From positions 1-18,440 of the forward strand of contig JBBIVA010000074.1 of the NCBI GenBank assembly GCA_037439945.1: a stretch of DNA of 18,440 nt, written 5' to 3'. The notes under the pieces were generated by a model that was given only the letters and a program-made list of their open reading frames with translations, ran no database searches and was not told the DNA's origin. Below are positions 7,856 through 14,514 of the stretch, in pieces (the stretch's first letter is position 1; every line of letters begins with the position of its first letter). The stretch is from CALEUX01 sp037439945 (lineage in GTDB: Bacteria; Bacteroidota; Bacteroidia; Bacteroidales; Marinilabiliaceae). Position numbers and translations under genes: made by a program.

Positions 7856-8731
7856 TTAATTGACCTGAATAACCAGATACTTGGAAATACTCCAGAATTT
7901 CTCAAAGTTAAGTATTATCAAAACAAGATTACCACCTTCTCCCTTTATTAGTTCAAAACTTCCCTGAGGATGTGGAGTAAGTATTTGGGCCTTTTGATGA
8001 TAAATTGAAATAGTGTCGGTTTCCCTTATATCAACCACATTGAAATATTTTTGGTCAAATTGGTCGGTAAGCACTTTGTCTTCACCAAAAAAAAGAAAAC
8101 CTTCGCGAACAATTATTTTTTTGTCTTTTAACTCTTTTTTAGTCCCTATTGAGTAATAAGCAGTATTTAAATTGTCGCGTGTTGCAGAAAGTTCTTTTCT
8201 TGTTTGATCAGAAATATTTTTAATGGAATCAACTGTGTTTGATAAACTTGTAATTGAGTAGTTCAAGCGGTCAATTTGCATGTTCTTTTGCTGAAGAATC
8301 TCATTAAGTCTTACAATTTTTTCACTTTTTTCCCTTAACTGTTCATTCAAACCTGTTATAACCCTTTTAAGATTGTTATTATCAACTCCGGCTTTTTTCA
8401 TTTGTTCTTCGAGTTGCAAAATGCGTTCTTTGTTCTGTACCATCAACTCATAAATCAAATGGATATCATCATTTATCTGTTCGGCCGACGAACCTCTAAT
8501 ATCACCTTTGTCTGCCTTAAGAGAAATAATCTGCTCTTTTTCCTTAATGGTGCGTAAATTGGATTCAATTACCCCCATTGATTCAACCATTTTATTAAGC
8601 TGTATTTCTTTTAGGGCGCTGGCTAGTAATAAGGAATCATTAGTTTGTCGCAGTTCCGATTTGCTCGGGCCAAAACTACATTGCCAAAATATAGGCAAGC
8701 ACATTAAAACAATCAGTAGTTTTTTCATCAT
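7856..8731 (-). CDS. Coiled-coil lipoprotein of unknown function
   Basis: The N-terminus MMKKLLIVLMCLPIFWQC is a lipoprotein signal with C18 as the probable lipidated cysteine, so the protein should be membrane-anchored, facing the periplasm. Residues ~25-190 are rich in Glu, Lys, Leu and Asn with heptad-like spacing, which predicts long coiled coil. From residue ~190 (YYSIGTKKELKDKKII) to the end (FEKFWSISKYLVIQV) the composition becomes beta-rich, a separate C-terminal domain. I recall this C-terminal pattern from uncharacterised Bacteroidota proteins but know no function for it. Two ATG codons are adjacent (8731 and 8728), and either could start. It is followed by a strong stem-loop and is probably monocistronic. 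A scaffold or envelope-tethering role is only a guess. Confidence 0.85.
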   Translation of the reverse strand: MMKKLLIVLMCLPIFWQCSFGPSKSELRQTNDSLLLASALKEIQLNKMVESMGVIESNLRTIKEKEQIISLKADKGDIRGSSAEQINDDIHLIYELMVQNKERILQLEEQMKKAGVDNNNLKRVITGLNEQLREKSEKIVRLNEILQQKNMQIDRLNYSITSLSNTVDSIKNISDQTRKELSATRDNLNTAYYSIGTKKELKDKKIIVREGFLFFGEDKVLTDQFDQKYFNVVDIRETDTISIYHQKAQILTPHPQGSFELIKGEGGNLVLIILNFEKFWSISKYLVIQVN

Positions 8732-8953
8732 GATAAAATTTTAAGGTTATGGTATTATGGAACTTGCATTTGGGCAATTTTGTTACTGCTGTGTTTCCCG
8801 AAAAGTCGGGACAAGTTGTGTTTTGCGAATCATGCTCGTTTCATATTATTAAGTTTAAAATAATACGTATTAACTTTTAATCCTTGTAAATATTTCAGTC
8901 AATGTGACTATCCTGGTTAATTTGAGCATAGTTGCATGAGGTATTTTAAAAGT
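8732..8953. other. Intergenic gap upstream of the lipoprotein gene, with a small hairpin
   Basis: 222 bp between rsmI and the lipoprotein gene, both on the minus strand. TCCCGA-AAAG-TCGGGA (8796-8811) is a perfect 6-bp stem. AGTCA-ATG-TGACT (8897-8909) is a shorter one, about 45 bp past the rsmI stop, and could mark its 3' end. I found no exact TAnnTTTG on the minus strand, so the lipoprotein promoter is not assigned. Confidence 0.35.
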
Positions 8954-9628
8954 TTATTTTTCTTTACCTTCAACTACTAAAACAATTTCTCCTTTGGGGT
9001 TATTATTTGTAAACCATTCAACGAGTTCAGAAACCATACCACGGCGAACTTCCTCATGTATCTTACTCAATTCCCTGCAAACTACAACTTTTCTTTCATT
9101 GCCTAAGAACTCTCCAATTTGAATAAGGGTTTTTAAAAGCCGGTGAGGCGATTCATAAAAAACCATTGTTCTTGTTTCATCCTGAAGTGACAGAAACCGT
9201 TTTTGCCGGCCTTTTTTTTGAGGTAAAAAACCTTCGAAACAAAACCTGTCGTTAGGCAACCCTGCTACAGCAATTGCAGGTATAAGCGCCGATGCCCCTG
9301 GCAGGCATTCAATCTCAATTCCCGCTACAATGCATTTAGCAACCAAAAGGTATCCCGGGTCAGAAATACCCGGCGTTCCTGCATCTGAAACCAATGCCGC
9401 TGTTTCACCGCTCCTTATTCTATCAACCGTCCGTTGAACGGTTGAATGTTCATTAAATTTATGATGGGATATTAATTTATTTTCAATACCATAATGTTTT
9501 AACAAAAAACCTGTTGTTCGCGTATCTTCAGCAAGTATAAAACTAACCGTTTTAAGTGTTTTAATTGCACGGAGTGTAATATCTTCCAGGTTTCCTATTG
9601 GCGTTGGAACCAGATACAATTTGCTCAT
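8954..9628 (-). CDS. rsmI: 16S rRNA (cytidine-1402 2'-O)-methyltransferase
   Basis: SAM-dependent methyltransferase that adds the 2'-O-methyl group of m4Cm1402 in the ribosomal decoding centre. Its fold is that of the tetrapyrrole methylases. Visible signatures are LYLVPTPIGNLEDITLRA (residues 4-21), AEDTRTTGFLLKHYGI (33-48), SDAGTPGISDPG (81-92) and the SAM-site stretch LPGASALIPAIAVAGLP (109-125). At 224 aa it is shorter than the E. coli form (about 286 aa) because it ends at the core without the C-terminal extension, as is common in this phylum. It starts 13 nt after the stop of the 247-aa gene, which implies co-transcription. Confidence 0.94.
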   Translation of the reverse strand: MSKLYLVPTPIGNLEDITLRAIKTLKTVSFILAEDTRTTGFLLKHYGIENKLISHHKFNEHSTVQRTVDRIRSGETAALVSDAGTPGISDPGYLLVAKCIVAGIEIECLPGASALIPAIAVAGLPNDRFCFEGFLPQKKGRQKRFLSLQDETRTMVFYESPHRLLKTLIQIGEFLGNERKVVVCRELSKIHEEVRRGMVSELVEWFTNNNPKGEIVLVVEGKEK

Positions 9629-9641
9629 AAAGGACTTTGTA

Positions 9642-10385
9642 TTAAAGAAATCTTCTCCGAATTATCTCATTAAACGCTTTAGCAGCTTCATTATTGTTTT
9701 CCCATGTAAAATTTGCAGCAATAAATGTTTCGGCCGATTTGTAATTATCCATTTGGTTAAGCTGGTCTAATGTTTGGTTTAAAAGTTCCATGTTACCATT
9801 GAATAATTCGCGTTGAAAATAAAACTTATCATTAATACCAACTCCCTTTTTTAAATCTTCAATAGGCTTGGACTGGAACCTTGGAGGTGTTTCAGTTTCT
9901 TTTTTCAGGGCTATTGCCTCATTAAATGATTGGGTATCTCGCCCAAGTTTTTCACCCAATACAGACGATTGTTTTGCTTTATCGGTATCTGTAGCTTTTT
10001 TTGTGACCGCAACTTTAATTTCTGCTTTTTCAATCTCAAAACCAGGTTGGTTTATTTTAATTTCAGGCACTATTTTATCATCTGTTTTTTTTTCGTCATT
10101 TACATTTTTTTTATCTCTTATGGTTTTATCATCCGTTTCAATCACCTGGGTAATGTGTTCAGCAGATGGTTTTTCAACCATTTTTTTTGTTTCTTCCTTG
10201 TGTTTGATTTCTGGTTCCGTAATACTTTCAAGAAGATCAATTTCATCAAGTATGCCTTTAACCTTGCTTTTTGTAAGAGATATAAATGTTTTGGGAATTT
10301 CAGGTTTCCCTTTAAAAGTATTAAACAGAGTATCTAATTCCTTGATATCCTGAAGTATGATTGTTATTAAAACTTCCTTTTCCAT
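9642..10385 (-). CDS. Conserved Bacteroidota protein of unknown function
   Basis: A 247-aa protein with no signal peptide or membrane segment, so probably cytoplasmic. Residues 1-55 look helical. Residues ~56-140 form a low-complexity, Lys/Glu/Asp/Thr-rich linker. The C-terminal part is well ordered: VLGEKLGRDTQSFNEAIA (from 142), then LKKGVGINDKFYFQRELFNG (178-197) and a helical tail ending IIRRRFL. I recall the GINDKF/FQRELFNG pattern from uncharacterised Bacteroidota proteins near rsmI or tdk, but this is memory, not a search. First gene of a unit with rsmI, divergent from tdk across a shared palindromic promoter core. The short gap to rsmI hints at a translation-related or housekeeping role; no function is known to me. 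Confidence 0.85.
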   Translation of the reverse strand: MEKEVLITIILQDIKELDTLFNTFKGKPEIPKTFISLTKSKVKGILDEIDLLESITEPEIKHKEETKKMVEKPSAEHITQVIETDDKTIRDKKNVNDEKKTDDKIVPEIKINQPGFEIEKAEIKVAVTKKATDTDKAKQSSVLGEKLGRDTQSFNEAIALKKETETPPRFQSKPIEDLKKGVGINDKFYFQRELFNGNMELLNQTLDQLNQMDNYKSAETFIAANFTWENNNEAAKAFNEIIRRRFL

Positions 10386-10391
10386 AATCTC

Positions 10392-10420
10392 TTGTTGAGA
10401 AACAAATTTCTTTACCTTTG
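10392..10420 (+). promoter_or_regulatory. Predicted tdk-murF promoter
   Basis: TTG at 10392-10394 and TACCTTTG at 10413-10420 are separated by 18 nt, close to the Bacteroidota TTTG-N19-21-TAnnTTTG arrangement. A start site near 10427 gives a leader of about 34 nt before the tdk ATG at 10461. The -7 is the left half of a perfect palindrome. Confidence 0.6.
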
Positions 10421-10428
10421 CAAAGGTA
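10421..10428 (-). promoter_or_regulatory. Predicted -7 element for the 247-aa gene and rsmI
   Basis: CAAAGGTA on the plus strand reads TACCTTTG on the minus strand, the same -7 octamer as the tdk promoter and directly abutting it. Transcription would start near 10414, about 29 nt before the ATG at 10385. No TTG was found at the expected -33 position on the minus strand (around 10448), so this half is less certain. Confidence 0.4.
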
Positions 10429-10460
10429 GTGATTGAATTTTAAAAAAATCTCTTTATTAT

Positions 10461-11069
10461 ATGTTTCTTGAGACTAAGGCCAACAGAAACCGCCAACATG
10501 GCTGGATAGAGGTAATAGCAGGTTCAATGTTTTCCGGAAAAACGGAAGAATTGCTCCGCAGGTTACGCCGTGCACGAATAGCACGGCAAAATGTTGAAAT
10601 TTTTAAACCTGTTATTGACAGGCGTTATAGTGTTGAAGAAGTTGTTTCACATGATGCTAACAGCATAAGATGTACACCGGTTGAAAGTTCAGGTAATATT
10701 TTGTTGCTGAGCGGTAACACCGATGTAATAGGGATTGATGAGGCCCAATTTTTTGATATGGGGCTGATTGAAGTTTGTAATAAATTAGCAAACCAGGGTT
10801 TAAGAGTAATTGTAGCAGGGCTCGATATGGATTTTAAAGGTAATCCGTTTGGCCCTATGCCTTATCTTATGGCTTGTGCCGAATATGTAACTAAAGTGCA
10901 TGCAATTTGTGTTAGATGTGGCGATTTGGCACAACATTCATTTAGGTTAAAAGCCAGTGAAAGATTGGTTGAAGTTGGGGCATCTGAATCTTATGAAGCT
11001 ATTTGCCGAAAATGCTACAATGAAGCTAAAACAGATAATTTTAAAAAGAGCATACAGAAACAATTGTAA
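10461..11069 (+). CDS. tdk: Thymidine kinase
   Basis: Type II (tetrameric) thymidine kinase of the pyrimidine salvage pathway: ATP plus thymidine (or deoxyuridine) gives the 5'-monophosphate. The P-loop is GSMFSGKT (residues 21-28). DEAQF (93-97) carries the catalytic acid E94. The lasso and thymidine-binding region is around SYEAICRKCY. Two CxxC pairs, C150/C153 and C182/C185, should hold the structural zinc. The length of 202 aa is normal. The stop codon overlaps the start of murF-alr by one base (TAATG), so the two are translationally coupled in one transcript. Confidence 0.96.
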   Translation: MFLETKANRNRQHGWIEVIAGSMFSGKTEELLRRLRRARIARQNVEIFKPVIDRRYSVEEVVSHDANSIRCTPVESSGNILLLSGNTDVIGIDEAQFFDMGLIEVCNKLANQGLRVIVAGLDMDFKGNPFGPMPYLMACAEYVTKVHAICVRCGDLAQHSFRLKASERLVEVGASESYEAICRKCYNEAKTDNFKKSIQKQL

Positions 11070-13540
11070 TGAGCCCGTTAAACCCAAAGGTTTTTGGAGA
11101 GTTATTGGAAGCCCGTTATATTAATGGCTATGCTGATAATGAACCGGTACATCGTATTGTAATTGATAGCAGGTTGGTTTTTGAACCTGCAGGGTCGGTT
11201 TTTTTTGCATTAAGGGGTAGCAGGCACGATGGGCATCAGTTTATTAATGATTTGGTTAAAAAGGGTGTCCGTAATTTTGTGGTTAATAACCGGTACCAAA
11301 TTCCAAATGAGTTTAAAGGGGCAAATTTTTTTGTTGTTAATAATGTTTTGGAATCATTACAGAAACTGGCCACCAGGCACAGGGAAAGTTTTAATATCCC
11401 GGTTGTGGCCATTACGGGGAGTAACGGAAAAACCATTGTTAAGGAATGGTTGTCGCAGTTAATTGGTAATGATGAAAACTTAGTTCGTTCACCACGAAGT
11501 TATAACAGCCAGGTTGGAGTGCCTCTTTCGGTATGGCAAATGAACAATCAGTCAACAATGGCGATATTTGAAGCAGGAATAAGCCGTAAAGGTGAAATGC
11601 AAAATCTTGCTGATATTATTAAACCTGATTTTGGATTATTTACAAATATTGGAACTGCCCATCAGCAAAGCTTTTCTTCTGAGCTGGAGAAACTCGACGA
11701 AAAACTTTTACTTTTTAAGGATGTTAAAGTTGTATTTTATTGCAGGGACCATGAAACAGTACATGCCAGGATCAATGAAAATCTCAAGACTGTTGAAAAA
11801 ATAACCTGGGGCAGGCATCCCGATTCGGATTTGAGGATTTCCAATATCAATATTAACGATTCAACAAAAGTGAAACTGGCATGGAAAGGTGAAGAATTCG
11901 AATGGGAAATTCCATTTTCAGAAAAGGTTTCGCTTGATAACTCCATTTTGGCTTCATTATTTCTTTTAAAATATGGTTATTCCCAGGCTGAATTAAAAAA
12001 ACGGCTAATGAAACTGCATGCCGTTGCAATGAGAATGGAACAAAAAGAAGGTATTAACGGAACGCTGTTAATTAATGATTCCTATAATTCGGATTTTACC
12101 TCCCTGGAGATTGCATTGGATTTTCTTGACCAACAGGGAAGAAAAAAAGGGATGAAACGTACAATTATTTTGTCAGATATGTTTCAAACCGGCCTGCCCG
12201 ATGAGGTTCTTTATCCGCAGGTAGCTTCATTGGTTAAAGCAAGAAATATTGACCGCCTTATTGGGGTTGGGCCGGTAATCTCCTCATTCGCACATCTTTT
12301 TGGAATTGATGACAGGTTTTTTATCAACACAGGGGAGCTGCTTTTATCAATTAACCAGTTTTTATTTAAACATGAGGCAATTCTTATAAAGGGTTCGCGT
12401 ACATTTGAATTTGAGAGGCTTACCGACTGGCTTGAATTGAAACAGCACAGTACGGTTATGGAAGTTAACCTTAACGCTCTTGTGAATAATTTAAATGTGT
12501 TAAGGTCAGGGCTTAAGCCTGAAACAAAAGTATTAGCTATGGTTAAGGCCTTTAGCTATGGAAGCGGTTCATTTGAGATTGCCGGAGTTCTTCAGCACCA
12601 AAACGTAGATTATCTGGGTGTTGCTTTTGCCGATGAGGGAATGGAGTTGCGTAAGGCCGGTATTACCCTGCCAATTATGGTTATGAATCCTGAAGAAAAA
12701 AGTTTTGGACAAATGTTACGGTATGGGCTTGAACCCGAAATATATAGTTTAAGAATTTTAAATGCATTTAATAAAGCCGTTGAACAGGAGGGGTTGGATA
12801 ATATCCTGGTTCACCTGGAAATAGATACAGGTATGTTCAGGTTGGGATTTTTTGATTTTGAAATTGAAAAATTGGTAGAAATTCTTAAAAAAATGCCACG
12901 GTTAAAAGTTCAATCTGTTTTTTCCCATTTGGTTGGCAGCGACGAAACAGAACATGACCAGTTTACTCAAACCCAGATTGACAGGTTTAAGAAGGCCTGC
13001 CTAAAATTAAATGAAGGGTTGAAATATAATTTCTGGAGGCATATATTAAATTCAGCGGGCGTTGAAAGGTATCCGGGAGCACAATTTGAAATGGTCAGAA
13101 TTGGCATTGGGTTGTACGGTATTAGCTCTATTAAAGAAAATAACCTTGAAAATGTAATAACTCTTAAAACATATATTTCGCAATTAAAAAAAGTTAAGGC
13201 TGGTGAAACAATTGGTTATAGCAGAGCCGACAAAATCGAAAAGGATGGGGTTGTTGCTGTTATACCGGTTGGTTATGCTGATGGGCTCAACAGGAATTTG
13301 AGCAGGGGGCGTGGCAGTGTAATGGTTCGGAATAGCCTGGTACCAATTGTCGGGAATATTTGTATGGATATGTGCATGATAAATGTGTCTGATCTGGAAA
13401 CTGTTGAAGAAGGCGATGAGGTTATTATTTTTGGAGATAATTATCCGGTAATAGAAATGGCCAGAAAATTAGGGACTATCCCGTATGAAATATTAACCGG
13501 AATAAGCCGTAGGGTTAAAAGAATTTACTTCAAAGAGTAA
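11069..13540 (+). CDS. murF-alr: Bifunctional UDP-MurNAc-tripeptide:D-Ala-D-Ala ligase / alanine racemase
   Basis: Fusion of two peptidoglycan enzymes in one 823-aa chain. The N-terminal half (about 1-450) is MurF, which adds D-Ala-D-Ala to the UDP-MurNAc tripeptide: substrate domain to ~110, ATP loop AITGSNGKT (114-122), NDSYN (336-340) and C-terminal Mur domain to ~450. The second half (about 462-823) is a PLP-dependent, fold-III alanine racemase. It has Schiff-base lysine K493 in AMVKAFSYGSG (KADAYGHG in many other bacteria), HLEIDTGMFRLGF (582-594), active-site Y717 in IGYSR, and the C-terminal barrel with VGYADGLNR and GNICMDMCM. The catalytic residues of both halves are present, so both activities are expected. 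This fusion is known in Bacteroidota. It couples D-Ala production to its use. Overlaps tdk by one base. Confidence 0.94.
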   Translation: MSPLNPKVFGELLEARYINGYADNEPVHRIVIDSRLVFEPAGSVFFALRGSRHDGHQFINDLVKKGVRNFVVNNRYQIPNEFKGANFFVVNNVLESLQKLATRHRESFNIPVVAITGSNGKTIVKEWLSQLIGNDENLVRSPRSYNSQVGVPLSVWQMNNQSTMAIFEAGISRKGEMQNLADIIKPDFGLFTNIGTAHQQSFSSELEKLDEKLLLFKDVKVVFYCRDHETVHARINENLKTVEKITWGRHPDSDLRISNININDSTKVKLAWKGEEFEWEIPFSEKVSLDNSILASLFLLKYGYSQAELKKRLMKLHAVAMRMEQKEGINGTLLINDSYNSDFTSLEIALDFLDQQGRKKGMKRTIILSDMFQTGLPDEVLYPQVASLVKARNIDRLIGVGPVISSFAHLFGIDDRFFINTGELLLSINQFLFKHEAILIKGSRTFEFERLTDWLELKQHSTVMEVNLNALVNNLNVLRSGLKPETKVLAMVKAFSYGSGSFEIAGVLQHQNVDYLGVAFADEGMELRKAGITLPIMVMNPEEKSFGQMLRYGLEPEIYSLRILNAFNKAVEQEGLDNILVHLEIDTGMFRLGFFDFEIEKLVEILKKMPRLKVQSVFSHLVGSDETEHDQFTQTQIDRFKKACLKLNEGLKYNFWRHILNSAGVERYPGAQFEMVRIGIGLYGISSIKENNLENVITLKTYISQLKKVKAGETIGYSRADKIEKDGVVAVIPVGYADGLNRNLSRGRGSVMVRNSLVPIVGNICMDMCMINVSDLETVEEGDEVIIFGDNYPVIEMARKLGTIPYEILTGISRRVKRIYFKE

Positions 13541-13544
13541 TTCA

Positions 13545-14252
13545 TTATCCGAGCCTTGAAATTCTTTCAAGTTTCTCTTCATCCAGAATTTTAATTATTC
13601 TTCCATCAACAACTATTACTTTTTCTTTAACAAAATTTGTAAGAGTGCGAATTGCATTAGATGTAGTCATGTTAGAAAAATTTGCCAGATCTTCCCTCGA
13701 AAGATAGATATTTAGAGTACAATTGTCATCTTCATACCCATAAATGTCTCTTAATATAACAATACTTTCGGCTAATCTCCCTCTAATATGTTTTTGGGTT
13801 AGAGTTACTGTTCTATACCTTGAAAATCCTAATTCTGTTGCAAAAGAGCGAATAATATTTAAACAAAGTTGATTATTTGACAATAACAACCTGTTAATAA
13901 CTTCCTTTTTAATATAAAAAATAGTACATGGGTCAATTACAACTGCAGTGGCAATATGTTTTTCTTCGGCAAAAAAAGCCCTGTATCCGATAAAACCAGG
14001 GGCTTTGGCTAATCTGACTATCTGGTCGCGGCCACCAACTCCCTCTTTAAATATTTTTACTTTTCCCTGCCCAAGGCACAACAACCCGGTTGGTTCTTCA
14101 CCCTCCTGGTAAATTATCTGATTTTTTTTGTATTTTACAATAGAATAGTTCTGCTCAAGATACTCCTTTTCTTCATCGGTAAGTACCTTGTAAATAACGG
14201 AAATATCTTTTATTGATGGTTCCTTTATATTTAATTTTTTTGCAGCTGTCAT
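13545..14252 (-). CDS. Crp/Fnr-family transcriptional regulator
   Basis: DNA-binding regulator with an N-terminal cyclic-nucleotide-binding-type beta-barrel (about residues 22-115; GEEPTGLLCLGQGKVKIFKEG at 51-71), a dimer helix (about 117-150) and a C-terminal winged helix-turn-helix. The HTH is at about 184-205 (LSREDLANFSNMTTSNAIRTL). Four-cysteine FNR-type iron-sulfur ligation is absent: the cysteines at 59, 109, 130 and 178 are scattered and not N-terminal. The cAMP-contact Arg/Ser pair of E. coli CRP is not evident. The effector is therefore unknown. The stop codon is only 4 bp from that of murF-alr. Upstream there is a near-consensus promoter with a 10-bp dyad over the predicted start site, which suggests autoregulation. 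Confidence 0.9.
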   Translation of the reverse strand: MTAAKKLNIKEPSIKDISVIYKVLTDEEKEYLEQNYSIVKYKKNQIIYQEGEEPTGLLCLGQGKVKIFKEGVGGRDQIVRLAKAPGFIGYRAFFAEEKHIATAVVIDPCTIFYIKKEVINRLLLSNNQLCLNIIRSFATELGFSRYRTVTLTQKHIRGRLAESIVILRDIYGYEDDNCTLNIYLSREDLANFSNMTTSNAIRTLTNFVKEKVIVVDGRIIKILDEEKLERISRLG

Positions 14253-14262
14253 TTATGTATCA

Positions 14263-14293
14263 GTGTGTTTTAAAACAGTGTTCTAAAACACAC
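14263..14293. promoter_or_regulatory. 10-bp dyad over the predicted start site, candidate operator
   Basis: GTGTGTTTTA (14263-14272) and TAAAACACAC (14284-14293) are perfect inverted repeats, 11 nt apart. The dyad abuts the -7 element and covers the predicted start site, where a bound protein would block transcription. A 5'-leader RNA hairpin is the alternative. Confidence 0.45.
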
Positions 14294-14322
14294 AAAAATA
14301 AAAAAAATAATTTTATGGCAAA
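14293..14322 (-). promoter_or_regulatory. Predicted promoter of the Crp/Fnr-family gene
   Basis: On the minus strand, TTTG (14322-14319), an 18-nt spacer and TATTTTTG (14300-14293) fit the Bacteroidota promoter pattern. The predicted start site is near 14287, about 35 nt before the ATG at 14252. Confidence 0.55.
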
Positions 14323-14446
14323 ACTTTATTATCAGGTATTTAAGCTAATTGTGTATTTTTATGTTAATCCCAAATTAATCAATAGGAGGCGAAGTTTGAG
14401 CCGAATTTTTTATTTAATTGGGATAATCCCGATTTAGTGATTGTTT

Positions 14447-14467
14447 CAATTCCATACTTTGGAATTG
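14447..14467. other. Small perfect hairpin between the regulator gene and nadE
   Basis: CAATTCCA-TACTT-TGGAATTG, 8-bp stem with a 5-nt loop. It follows the hairpin at 14486-14509 in the direction of nadE transcription and may be part of the same 3'-end structure. Confidence 0.35.
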
Positions 14468-14485
14468 ATTACAAGTACTTTATCG

Positions 14486-14509
14486 ATTACGCATTTTCAA
14501 ATGCGTAAT
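14486..14509 (-). terminator. Hairpin just past the nadE stop, likely terminator
   Basis: ATTACGCATTT and AAATGCGTAAT pair perfectly over up to 11 bp around a 2-nt (effectively 4-nt) loop. It begins 5 nt beyond the nadE stop codon in the direction of transcription. The downstream sequence is AT-rich but lacks a clean T-run. Confidence 0.5.
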
Positions 14510-14514
14510 TTGGG

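Noticed and set aside
9868..10353. 161-aa open frame (and a 135-aa frame at 9930-10337) on the plus strand
   Set aside because: Both are antisense to the 247-aa gene, with Ser/Phe-rich composition that mirrors its Lys/Glu-rich linker. No start signal or family resemblance.
13545..14252. Oxygen-sensing FNR orthologue
   Set aside because: No N-terminal cysteine cluster for an iron-sulfur centre, so only family-level assignment is justified.
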